Below the pieces are notes generated by a model that saw nothing but the letters and a program-made list of their open reading frames with translations, did not search any database and was not told the origin of the DNA. 49,191 bases of DNA, from the NCBI GenBank assembly GCA_017460885.1, contig JAFUAB010000010.1:1-49191 (forward strand), written 5' to 3'. A program made the translations under genes and the position numbers. The stretch is from Lachnospiraceae bacterium. Its GTDB lineage: Bacteria > Bacillota > Clostridia > Lachnospirales > Lachnospiraceae. This document shows, one piece after another, positions 1 through 7,586 of this stretch. Numbering within the stretch: position 1 is the first letter of the stretch; each line of letters starts with the position of its first letter.

Positions 1-33
1 AAACGACAAAAGTATTTATACTTTTAGTCGTTT
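1..33. repeat. AAACGAC inverted-repeat hairpin, copy 1
   Basis: Bases 1-15 pair with 18-33 across a 2-base loop, with one bulged A at 26, giving a 15-bp stem that begins AAACGAC and ends GTCGTTT. The first 24 bases recur with one mismatch at 18844-18867, and the AAACGAC...GTCGTTT frame recurs at 49022-49053. This suggests a dispersed intergenic element rather than a gene-specific terminator. The window edge may truncate it on the left. Confidence 0.6.
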
Positions 34-36
34 ACT

Positions 37-86
37 GCGCCGGATTTGCTATGCGAAGCATTAATTTCCTCTGCAAATCCGTGCGC
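37..86. repeat. nested hairpin (GCGCCGGATTTGC arms)
   Basis: Bases 37-49 pair with 73-86 as a 13-bp stem with one bulged T at 82. A small ATGC-GAA-GCAT hairpin (51-61) lies inside the loop. It sits directly between the AAACGAC hairpin and the perfect inverted repeat at 101-141, so the three may form one composite element. No coding capacity is seen in 1-172. Confidence 0.45.
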
Positions 87-100
87 ATCCCGCCGGAGGC

Positions 101-141
101 TTTATAGTGAACGTCAAAATATTTTTGACGTTCACTATAAA
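101..141 (-). terminator. 19-bp perfect inverted repeat downstream of dctM
   Basis: Bases 101-119 and 123-141 are perfect complements with a TAT loop, an unusually long perfect stem. It lies 30 bases past the dctM stop and is the best candidate for the end of the TRAP operon transcript. The U-tract expected of an intrinsic terminator is provided only by the T/A-rich ends of the stem, so it could equally be part of the repeat element covering 1-142. Confidence 0.45.
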
Positions 142-172
142 ATATTAATCAACTCCTTTTAAACAATCTGTC

Positions 173-1471
173 TCACATCGCACCCGTGATCGTAGGCAGC
201 CACAGACTGATAGCGGGAATGAATGAGATCAGAAGTAATGCAACTATCATACATATATAAAACGGCAGCGTCGCCCTTACGACCTTCTCCATGGGGCGCT
301 TGGCCACAGCCGAACCGATGAACAGGACCGCTCCCACGGGAGGAGTCAGGAGTCCTATACCGCAGTTCAATATCATCATTATGCCGAACTGTATCGGATG
401 TATCCCTACACTCTGAGCGACCGGCAGAAGGATAGGTGTGGCTATCAGTATGATCGGCGACATATCCATGATCATGCCGAGTATCAGCAGTATCAGGTTC
501 AGAAGCAGCGTCACGACTATGGGATTGTCGGAAATACCGGTTATCAGAGACGCAGCCTTGGCAGGTACATGCAGAAGTGTAAGGCATGCACCGAAGGCGG
601 AGCTCATGGCGATGAGGATCAAAACTATCGCAAGCGTCTCGATACACTTCTCCAGGTTCTTCCATACACCCTTCCAGGTGAGACCCTTGTATACAAACAC
701 CGATACGATCAGCGAATAGATGACAGCTATGGCTGCGGATTCGGTAGCGGTAAATACTCCTCCTACCACTCCTACTACCACGATGATGACCGCCAGCAGT
801 GCCCAGATCGATTTGGCGAGCTGCCTGACGAAGGTCTTGATCGAGAATGGTTCGCCCTTGGGATAATTATGCCTGACCGCCAGAACATAGGATCCGACCA
901 TAAGTGCTATCGCGAGGATCGCGCCGGGCAGATATCCTGCCATAAACAGAGCTCCAACTGAGATACCGCCTGCAGTCGTGGCATATATGACCATGTTGTG
1001 GCTGGGAGGAACGAGGAGTCCCTCGCATGACGAAGTGATCGTGACAGCAGTTGAAAAATCGGGATCGTATCCCTCATCCGTCATCATGGGGATCATTATC
1101 GATCCGAGGGATGCGGTATCAGCCGATGCCGAACCGGATATTCCTCCGAAGAAATACGAAGCAACGATATTGACCATCGCCAGTCCTCCGCGCATCCAGC
1201 CCACCAGAGAATTGGCCAGCGCGATCAGCTTCTCGGAGATACCTCCGGTACCCATCAATACACCCATTGTGATGAAGAACGGCACAGCCATCAGCGAGAA
1301 GGACCATTCACCGCGTACCATAAGCTGCGGCAGTGAAACCACACTCTGTCCCATCGATATCAGACACAGTACCGTGGATATACCTACAGCATACGCTATA
1401 GGGAATCTGAGCAATATCATTATAAGAAAACTGCCCAGAAGAATTATCGTTGATAAGGTTTCCGGATCCAT
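173..1471 (-). CDS. dctM: TRAP transporter large permease subunit (DctM family)
   Basis: Large membrane subunit of a tripartite ATP-independent periplasmic transporter. In the family this subunit couples ion-driven import to substrate delivered by the DctP-type binding protein. The protein is 432 residues, normal for the family, and almost entirely hydrophobic with about 11-12 membrane spans. The signature GGISGSASADTASLG is at residues 109-123. The ATG lies 3 bases past the dctQ stop, and an SD-like GGAGGG lies 10 bases upstream of it inside the dctQ end, so the two are translationally linked. The substrate cannot be read from the sequence; organic acids are typical for the family. Confidence 0.95.
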   Translation of the reverse strand: MDPETLSTIILLGSFLIMILLRFPIAYAVGISTVLCLISMGQSVVSLPQLMVRGEWSFSLMAVPFFITMGVLMGTGGISEKLIALANSLVGWMRGGLAMVNIVASYFFGGISGSASADTASLGSIMIPMMTDEGYDPDFSTAVTITSSCEGLLVPPSHNMVIYATTAGGISVGALFMAGYLPGAILAIALMVGSYVLAVRHNYPKGEPFSIKTFVRQLAKSIWALLAVIIVVVGVVGGVFTATESAAIAVIYSLIVSVFVYKGLTWKGVWKNLEKCIETLAIVLILIAMSSAFGACLTLLHVPAKAASLITGISDNPIVVTLLLNLILLILGMIMDMSPIILIATPILLPVAQSVGIHPIQFGIMMILNCGIGLLTPPVGAVLFIGSAVAKRPMEKVVRATLPFYICMIVALLLISFIPAISLWLPTITGAM

Positions 1472-1473
1472 GA

Positions 1474-2013
1474 TCAGTCATCCCTCCTCTCGGTTGAATC
1501 TTTCATAACCAATGCTCTCAAATGTATGAATATCTGCTCCAGTTCAAAGATCACCATCCCGGCACCGGCTACGGGGATCGACAGGTACTGCCAGAATTTG
1601 CTCAGAGATGAGATCGATGCATAATGTCCGAGTCTCCCAAGCGGTGATAAGCAGAATCTGATGCCGGCAACAAGAAGTATGATACCCAGTATGAATACGG
1701 CGATATCCGCAAGCAGGTCGGACAGTGCAATCGTACGCTCGGACAGATACCTGTCGAATGCCGTCATCCTGATATGCGCTCCCTTCCGGATCGCCAGTGT
1801 TGCAGACAGGACCGCCATGTAAACCATAAATGTAAGAACTATCTCCTCACTCCAGTACGGATCATCGATAAAAGGGATATATCTGCCGGCTACAGCCCAG
1901 GCGGTGATGCATATATCTCCTATCAGCAGGATCTTGCATATCAGCATGGTAATCTTATATGTCCAGTCATATATCGGTTTCAGTCTTTCACCGAATTTAA
2001 AAAAAGCTGTCAT
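1474..2013 (-). CDS. dctQ: TRAP transporter small permease subunit (DctQ family)
   Basis: Small membrane subunit of the same TRAP system, 179 residues with four predicted membrane segments. The context WSEEIVLTFMVYMAVL (about residues 54-69) is typical of DctQ proteins, which partner the DctM subunit. A clear ribosome-binding site (GAGGAG, 7 bases upstream) supports the ATG at 2013. It is the middle gene of dctP-dctQ-dctM, with a 25-base gap after dctP and no gap before dctM. The family assignment rests on size, topology and position, since DctQ sequences are poorly conserved. Confidence 0.93.
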   Translation of the reverse strand: MTAFFKFGERLKPIYDWTYKITMLICKILLIGDICITAWAVAGRYIPFIDDPYWSEEIVLTFMVYMAVLSATLAIRKGAHIRMTAFDRYLSERTIALSDLLADIAVFILGIILLVAGIRFCLSPLGRLGHYASISSLSKFWQYLSIPVAGAGMVIFELEQIFIHLRALVMKDSTERRDD

Positions 2014-2038
2014 GTCTGTTCTCCTCTCTGTTTTGATC

Positions 2039-3052
2039 CTATTGCAGATCCAGTATCTCCCTGTATGTATCCTGCAGTTTGGATGAATTGGTCTGTATCG
2101 TCGACCGGCAGGCTGTCACCCAATCCGTTTTATCGGGAACATCCACAATGGTCACTCCCTTTTCGCGAAGTGTAGCATAGGTTTCTTCCGTCATCGCTTC
2201 CACCTCATCACGACATACCTGTGAAGCATACTGAGCTGCCTGAGTGACCCATTCTCTCTGACGGTCGCTCAGTCTCTCCCAGCTGTAATCCGAGATCACA
2301 AGCTCCATTACTCCCAGAGTATGTCCGTCCAGCATAAAATAAGGTGCCACCTCGGGAAATGCATTGGAGAGATAATTCGGAGCCGGCTGCTCCGCACCGT
2401 CGACAACTCCGGTACTGAGTGCGCTGTACAGCTCGGTAAAAGGAACGGCAGTCGCAAAGCCTCCGAGATCAGTCACCATACCTGTCATAATAGGATCCGA
2501 GGATACCCTGATCTTGCGTCCCTTCAGATCATTTATATCCGTAACGGGATCTTTGAAGAAGAAGTGACGGAATCCCTCTTCGCCATAGCACAGACCTCGT
2601 ATGGGCAGCCCGACCTCATGAGGTTCCATAAGGAATTCCCGGGCAAGTTCACTGTCGGCAAAGTTCCAGAAATGATCCTCACTCACAAATGTGTAGGGGA
2701 TGCCCAGAAGCGTCGCCTTGTCACAGCCGTACTGGGCCAGAGCAAATGCCGAAAACCTCGTGACATCAGTGATATTGCCGCCACCCAGCAGATTGTCGAG
2801 TATCTGGTCTTCCGTACCTAGCACACCACCGGCCTGTATATCGATGATGAGTGTGCCGCCGGACAGTTCCTCCGCTTTCTCTTTAAATGCCTTGGCCATA
2901 GATCCGGGAATCGTCCCCTCCAGGGGGTTGACCTCCGCGTAGGTCAGAGTGACGGTATCGCTTCTGTTTCCGTTTACATAACTCAGAATAATAAGAACTG
3001 CCAGCATCAGAACCAGAACACAACCAATTATGACACCAATGTTTTTTTTCAT
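2039..3052 (-). CDS. dctP: TRAP transporter substrate-binding protein (DctP family)
   Basis: Extracytoplasmic solute receptor that captures the ligand and passes it to DctQM. I start it at 3052 (MKKNIGVIIG), not at an in-frame codon 57 bases upstream, because an AAGGAG site lies just upstream and an N-terminal hydrophobic segment (about residues 5-25) follows. The mature protein is about 310 residues. The conserved KGRKIRV segment holds Arg182, which in DctP proteins binds the substrate carboxylate, so an organic-acid ligand is likely. There is no clean lipobox cysteine, so it may be held by an uncleaved signal anchor. It is the first gene of the operon. Confidence 0.93.
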   Translation of the reverse strand: MKKNIGVIIGCVLVLMLAVLIILSYVNGNRSDTVTLTYAEVNPLEGTIPGSMAKAFKEKAEELSGGTLIIDIQAGGVLGTEDQILDNLLGGGNITDVTRFSAFALAQYGCDKATLLGIPYTFVSEDHFWNFADSELAREFLMEPHEVGLPIRGLCYGEEGFRHFFFKDPVTDINDLKGRKIRVSSDPIMTGMVTDLGGFATAVPFTELYSALSTGVVDGAEQPAPNYLSNAFPEVAPYFMLDGHTLGVMELVISDYSWERLSDRQREWVTQAAQYASQVCRDEVEAMTEETYATLREKGVTIVDVPDKTDWVTACRSTIQTNSSKLQDTYREILDLQ

Positions 3053-3084
3053 TACGATCTCCTTGTGAATAGTAATGGTATTAT

Positions 3085-3119
3085 GAATGACACTCGGGGA
3101 CGGAGTCAAAGTGTCATTC
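3085..3119. repeat. GGGGACGG hairpin element between GPx fusion and TRAP operon
   Basis: Perfect 10-bp arms GAATGACACT (3085-3094) and AGTGTCATTC (3110-3119) enclose a 15-base loop with CGGGGACGGAGTCAA. It abuts the stop codon of the upstream gene (3120) and could act as its 3' stabiliser or terminator, although no U-run follows. The loop core GGGGACGG reappears as CCGTCCC(C) in the direct repeat at 17385-17457, which points to a mobile or amplified repeat rather than a one-off hairpin. Confidence 0.55.
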
Positions 3120-4226
3120 TTATGTACGTTTAAGCTCCTTCTCGACCGCCTGTCTTACGATCTCCGTGCCTGCATCGGGTTCAAAGCGTCTGATGACCTG
3201 GCCGAATCTGTTGACCAGAAATTTGGTGAAGTTCCATTTGATATCACTGTTGTGCAGGTAGTCCGGATCCGCCTGTGAAACCACCTTTTCCATATACAGG
3301 CTGTCCTTTGAATTGCGCAGAAAGCCTCCGAAGCCCTGTTTGGACTTAAGATATCCGTAAAGCTCTGTTTCTCCGGAGCCGTTGACATCTATCTTGGCAA
3401 ATTGCGTGAAGCTCACATCATATCTCGATGTGCAGAAGGAATGGATCTCATCGGAAGTACCCGGTGCCTGATGACCGAACTGGTTGCAGGGAAAATCCAG
3501 TATTTCAAAGCCGTCTTTTTTATAGTCCCTGTAAAGCTTTTCCAGTGCTTCATACTGCGGCGTAAAACCGCAGCCCGTAGCGGAATTGACTATCAGCAGC
3601 ACCTTACCTCTGAATGCCTTCAGACTCTCCAGCGAACCGTCTCTCATTTTGACGGTAAAATCATAGATCGGGCTTCCGACCAGATAGTCCTCCGCCTCAT
3701 GTATGATGTCTGTGATCCTGCTCACATCGGTCTGTACGCTGCCGGTTTCGAGCGAGTGGTTTGCATCATCGATCACCCGGTAATTCAGCTTTTTTGAAAT
3801 ACAGAGGCTTCGTATCCTGTCAAAATCGATCCAGGGATCCGCAGTTCCCACAAATACCAGGCCGTTGCCCTCCTCCACGAGTGAAAAGGTCTGTTCGAGC
3901 GGTGTATAATACACCTGCCTGACCTTCAGGCCATGCTTGGCGGCATATACGCTGGCGGCTACCGTACCGAGGCTTTTGGAGATAAAGCATATCTCATCGT
4001 AATCATCAAACCTGATACCTTTAAGCTGTTCCTCAGTCTGTGACGAGCAATCGGCAAAAGCCTGTACCATAGCGGTGTGATCCGAGAGTGCCTTCTTGGA
4101 TATTCCTTCAAATGACACGTCCACTATCTCAAACTCGTGCTCTCTCATGATCTTTTTGGAATAATAAAGAAGAGGCTTATCAACGTTATAACCGATTCCC
4201 GGAAATATAATTGCGATCTTTTTCAT
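3120..4226 (-). CDS. alpha/beta-hydrolase-like domain fused to glutathione peroxidase
   Basis: A 368-residue two-domain protein. Residues 186-368 are a thiol glutathione peroxidase: NSATGCGFTPQYEALE carries peroxidatic Cys219, DFPCNQFG carries Cys247 and Gln249, and WNFTKFLV carries Trp331 and Asn332, so the Cys-Gln-Trp-Asn tetrad is complete. Bacterial Cys-type GPx proteins are normally free-standing at about 160-180 residues and usually reduce hydroperoxides with thioredoxin. Residues 1-180 resemble a small alpha/beta hydrolase: ISKSLGT places Ser85 in a nucleophile-elbow context, GTADPWID gives Asp130 and DDANHSLE gives His157, so a full triad appears present. No signal peptide, so it should be cytoplasmic. 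The ATG follows an AGAGAG site. The reaction of the N-terminal domain is unknown; release or repair of oxidised esters for the peroxidase is only a guess. Confidence 0.85.
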   Translation of the reverse strand: MKKIAIIFPGIGYNVDKPLLYYSKKIMREHEFEIVDVSFEGISKKALSDHTAMVQAFADCSSQTEEQLKGIRFDDYDEICFISKSLGTVAASVYAAKHGLKVRQVYYTPLEQTFSLVEEGNGLVFVGTADPWIDFDRIRSLCISKKLNYRVIDDANHSLETGSVQTDVSRITDIIHEAEDYLVGSPIYDFTVKMRDGSLESLKAFRGKVLLIVNSATGCGFTPQYEALEKLYRDYKKDGFEILDFPCNQFGHQAPGTSDEIHSFCTSRYDVSFTQFAKIDVNGSGETELYGYLKSKQGFGGFLRNSKDSLYMEKVVSQADPDYLHNSDIKWNFTKFLVNRFGQVIRRFEPDAGTEIVRQAVEKELKRT

Positions 4227-4291
4227 ATTCTTCTCTCTGTTGGATTGAGGGGACGATGATCCATCAGCATTTCCTTAACATAGTGCTATGA

Positions 4292-5218
4292 TCAGTCCAA
4301 CGCTTCCCTGAAGCTCTGTCCCGAAGCGATATCATGTTCCATCTGTGCCTTCAGTTCATCAACTGAGGCAAACTTCATTTCTTTTCGAATAAACTTAAGC
4401 AGCTCGACTTCGATGTATTCACCGTAGATGTCCCGGTCGAAATCATAAATATAGCTCTCACAGCAGAGGAGCTCATCATCCATAACGGTGGGCTTGACTC
4501 CGACATTCGAAATGGAATCATAAACCCCCGATGTCGTATAGACCCTGGATAAATAAACACCTCGCGGACCTGTTACCTTGTCAGGCGGAATGATCAGGTT
4601 GGCGGTGGGCATGCCTATCGTATGTCCGAGCCTTCTTCCGTGGGAAACCGTACCCGTCAGACGGTATGGCGCACCCAGCATCACGGATGCCTTTTCCATA
4701 TCTCCGTCTCTGACCGCATCGCGGATACGTGTAGAACTGACGGGCTCTCCGTCGATCAGCACCTTATCTATAATGTGGCATTGATATCCGCCCTCCGGAG
4801 AAAGAGACTCAATAAGCTCCGCATTGCCCAGGCCCCTGTAGCCAAAGGAGAGATCCGTACCGGCAAATATATGTTTGACGCGCATCCGTTTGACCAGATA
4901 CTGTCTGATAAAATCCCCGGCACTCATTGCCGCAGTCTCGTGTGTCATCGGAAATTCGATCAGGATATCCACGCCAAGCCTGTCAAATATCAGTCTTTTT
5001 TCGTTAACTGTGGTAAGCTCGGGCAGTGCCTTGCCTGCAAAAAGACTCTCCGGGGACGGATTAAACGTAAAAATGACGCTTTTATATCCTTCCTTTGCTT
5101 TGGATACGATATCGTTTATAAGAAGCCTGTGGCCGATATGCACTCCGTCAAACTTTCCCAGTGCCACAACGGTCGGGGTATTTAATTGTATATCTGTGAT
5201 TCCTGAAATTATCTGCAT
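4292..5218 (-). CDS. ribF: bifunctional riboflavin kinase / FAD synthetase
   Basis: Makes FMN from riboflavin and then FAD, using ATP for both steps, in the cytoplasm. With the start at 5218 the protein has 308 residues, normal for RibF. The nucleotidyltransferase motif GKFDGVHIGH is at 21-30 and SSTRIR at 161-166; the C-terminal riboflavin kinase domain has the PTAN motif at 204-207. I chose MQIISGI because the family starts just before this motif; an upstream ATG (5254) or GTG (5257) would add 12-13 residues, and neither choice has an ideal ribosome-binding site. It is the last gene of the nusA operon, directly after truB, a common Firmicutes arrangement. Confidence 0.95.
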   Translation of the reverse strand: MQIISGITDIQLNTPTVVALGKFDGVHIGHRLLINDIVSKAKEGYKSVIFTFNPSPESLFAGKALPELTTVNEKRLIFDRLGVDILIEFPMTHETAAMSAGDFIRQYLVKRMRVKHIFAGTDLSFGYRGLGNAELIESLSPEGGYQCHIIDKVLIDGEPVSSTRIRDAVRDGDMEKASVMLGAPYRLTGTVSHGRRLGHTIGMPTANLIIPPDKVTGPRGVYLSRVYTTSGVYDSISNVGVKPTVMDDELLCCESYIYDFDRDIYGEYIEVELLKFIRKEMKFASVDELKAQMEHDIASGQSFREALD

Positions 5219-5262
5219 ATTCTGTATTGACGCCTCGAGGACGGTACTGCGCATCACTCATT

Positions 5263-6237
5263 TCAGCAAAAAAACATTTTTACCGGAGCAAAAACGCTTT
5301 CTTTTGAGCGGTATTCATAAACCCCGTACAAAAAAGCGTTTTTACCGAATACAAGGATTTGCTCATTATTATGTAAACTTATTGTGCCCTCTGATCCGGT
5401 AATGTTACTCAGCTCAACCCTGTTTTCATTCTCTTTTGTATTTACCACAGGATCCATGATCTTCAGATCCCCTGCCTTCAGCATATTTCCGTTCTGTGCC
5501 GCCTTGATCGCCTGATCCTTTACCTGAGCTGACGGCAGATCCTCAAACACCTTCGTCACGGGGAAAAGAACCTCTTTCAGCTGCTCAGCCTTCATCAGCC
5601 CCTCTATCTCAGCAAGCCTGTGGGAGGTGTCGATTCCGAATCTGCCTACCTCGGTTCTGGTCAGATGCTGCATGGCTCCGCCGCATCCCAGCCTTTCTCC
5701 GATATCGTTGCAAAGCGTCCTGATATAGGTTCCCTTGGAGCATTTGACCATCATCGTAACGACCGGAAGTGAAATACTTTTGATCTCGATCTCATATATG
5801 GTGATCCTTCTCGGTTTACGTTCAACCTCCCTGCCGGCTCTGGCCAGCTCATACAGCTTTTTACCTCCGACCTTGATGGCGGAATACATAGGCGGGATCT
5901 GATCGATATCTCCGACAAAGCCCATTATGCACTCGCGTATCCGTTCTTCATCCAGTCCGTCCACGGAGCCTTCCCGCAGAATCTCCCCGGACATATCCTG
6001 GGTATCGGTCGTAATTCCAAGTCGAAGCTCAGCCTCATACTCCTTGGTCTCATCGGTCAGCATATCACACACTCTGGTAGCCGCCCCCAAACATACAAGC
6101 AGCACTCCCTCCGCATCCGGATCGAGAGTGCCTGTATGTCCTATCTTTTTCTGTTTGGTTATACCGCGAAGCTTCGCCACCACATCATGGGAAGTGAAAC
6201 CGGGCTCCTTGTATACGTTGATTATACCGTTGATCAT
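5263..6237 (-). CDS. truB: tRNA pseudouridine(55) synthase
   Basis: Converts U55 of tRNAs to pseudouridine in the T-arm. The catalytic motif GHTGTLDPDAEGVL is at residues 33-46 with the nucleophile Asp39, and the KCSKGTYIRTLCNDIGE segment of the fold follows in the middle of the protein. At 324 residues it carries an extra C-terminal region of about 60-70 residues, corresponding to the PUA-like tail seen in many TruB proteins. It lies between nrnA (12-base gap) and ribF (whose start region begins within a few bases of the truB stop). No clear ribosome-binding site is visible, suggesting translation coupled to nrnA. Confidence 0.96.
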   Translation of the reverse strand: MINGIINVYKEPGFTSHDVVAKLRGITKQKKIGHTGTLDPDAEGVLLVCLGAATRVCDMLTDETKEYEAELRLGITTDTQDMSGEILREGSVDGLDEERIRECIMGFVGDIDQIPPMYSAIKVGGKKLYELARAGREVERKPRRITIYEIEIKSISLPVVTMMVKCSKGTYIRTLCNDIGERLGCGGAMQHLTRTEVGRFGIDTSHRLAEIEGLMKAEQLKEVLFPVTKVFEDLPSAQVKDQAIKAAQNGNMLKAGDLKIMDPVVNTKENENRVELSNITGSEGTISLHNNEQILVFGKNAFLYGVYEYRSKESVFAPVKMFFC

Positions 6238-6249
6238 ATATTTAAGAGT

Positions 6250-7194
6250 TTAAAGCTGTTTAACGATCTCTTTGCTCAGATTATTAATGACATCATGATA
6301 TGTGCCTTTCATGGTTACACCTGCTGCCCTGTCGTGTCCGCCTCCACCGTAGAAGGCTGCTACCCTAGACACATCGACCGCTTCGGTGGAACGTAAACTC
6401 ACCTTATATTCCTGAGGTCCAAGCTCATACATGAATATCGAACAATCCACGCCGCTGATCTGCTTAAGCTGGTTTGCGATCCCTTCCAGATCATTACTGG
6501 TTGCTCCGTAGAAATCCATAGTCTTTTTAAAAAGAACACTTACCACCACCCTGCCGTCCAACATCAGCATGCTTTCCAGGAGAGCCCTGCCAAGTATATG
6601 GGACTGGATATAGGTCTTTTCATAAAAAGTCTTTTCAATGATCTCGGGAAATTCAAACCCGTATCTGATCAATTTCGAAACCGTTATCAGGGTCTGAGGT
6701 CTGACGTTTGAATACTGCAATACTCCGGTGTCATGTATGATACCGATATAGATAGCAAGCGCAATATCACGGTCCAGATAATCGTGATCTATAACCTCGT
6801 ATACGAGTTCGGCGGCCGAACCCGATTCGGGGTTTACATAATTAACGTCTCCCCCTCCGGGTACATTGGTATTGTGATGATCGATATTTATCTTTTTCAG
6901 TGCCGACTCAAAGAGTTCATGTCCAAAGCTGATCCTCCCCGGTTCGCAGTCAACCACAATAAATACGTCATATGTCACATTCGTCCTGGGCTCATGCATT
7001 ATCGTCTTCACATCCCTGATGCAGTCATATACATCGAGTATGGGATCGAGATATACATCAACCTCTGCGTCCGGTATTCTTTTTCTCAGATAGAGTGCAA
7101 GGGCCATGCACGAACCTATGGCATCCCCATCCGGGCGGATATGGGCGCTTATGGCTATCGTTTTGGCATTTTTGCATTCTTCGTATATATTCAT
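6250..7194 (-). CDS. nrnA: DHH-family phosphoesterase, NrnA-type oligoribonuclease / pAp phosphatase
   Basis: A DHH/DHHA1 phosphoesterase of 314 residues. In the NrnA family such proteins degrade very short RNA oligomers and remove the 3'-phosphate from pAp. Metal-binding motifs are visible: HIRPDGDAIGS (His18, Asp22, Asp24), VVDCEP (Asp82) and IDHHNTN (105-107), with the C-terminal DHHA1 motif GGGGHDRAAG. Its place between rbfA and truB in the nusA-infB operon is typical for Firmicutes. The gap to rbfA is 38 bases and no strong ribosome-binding site precedes the ATG. Confidence 0.92.
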   Translation of the reverse strand: MNIYEECKNAKTIAISAHIRPDGDAIGSCMALALYLRKRIPDAEVDVYLDPILDVYDCIRDVKTIMHEPRTNVTYDVFIVVDCEPGRISFGHELFESALKKINIDHHNTNVPGGGDVNYVNPESGSAAELVYEVIDHDYLDRDIALAIYIGIIHDTGVLQYSNVRPQTLITVSKLIRYGFEFPEIIEKTFYEKTYIQSHILGRALLESMLMLDGRVVVSVLFKKTMDFYGATSNDLEGIANQLKQISGVDCSIFMYELGPQEYKVSLRSTEAVDVSRVAAFYGGGGHDRAAGVTMKGTYHDVINNLSKEIVKQL

Positions 7195-7232
7195 AAATTA
7201 AAAATTCTATCAGGTTTACATAATACAGTGCA

Positions 7233-7586
7233 CTAATTATTGTTCAGTTCATCGATCTTTTTGATCATATCGATGCCGTATGCTATCGAGTCGTCGGGGA
7301 TGAAGGTTATCTCCGGAGTATTGCGCAGGTTTACGCTAACCGCCAGTTCATGCCGTATAAAGCCTTCGGCGCTGCGCAGGCCCTGCATCGTTTTATCCAG
7401 AGCTTCCTGGTCTCCCAACACACTGATCCATGCCTTCATGGTCTTCAGATCGGGTGCAACCTCAACTGCCGTGACAGATGTGAACTGGGCGATCCTGGGA
7501 TCCTTGATATCACTGTTTATGATACGTGCGAGCTCCTTCTGGACCTCGCCGTTGATACGTGTATTCTTGATACTGTTCTTACGCAT
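7233..7586 (-). CDS. rbfA: 30S ribosome-binding factor A
   Basis: Small KH-fold protein (117 residues) that assists late 30S subunit maturation, including 16S rRNA 5'-end processing. It contains the conserved ELARIINSDIKDPRIAQFTSVTAVEV segment typical of RbfA, shown here only in name and lying in the N-terminal third. The ATG overlaps the infB stop (TAATG), so it is translationally coupled to infB. Size and position between infB and nrnA are standard for Bacillota. Confidence 0.96.
   Translation of the reverse strand: MRKNSIKNTRINGEVQKELARIINSDIKDPRIAQFTSVTAVEVAPDLKTMKAWISVLGDQEALDKTMQGLRSAEGFIRHELAVSVNLRNTPEITFIPDDSIAYGIDMIKKIDELNNN

Noticed and set aside
2320-2820. Plus-strand open frame opposite dctP
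   Set aside because: Shadow of the substrate-binding protein with no domain or ribosome-binding site.
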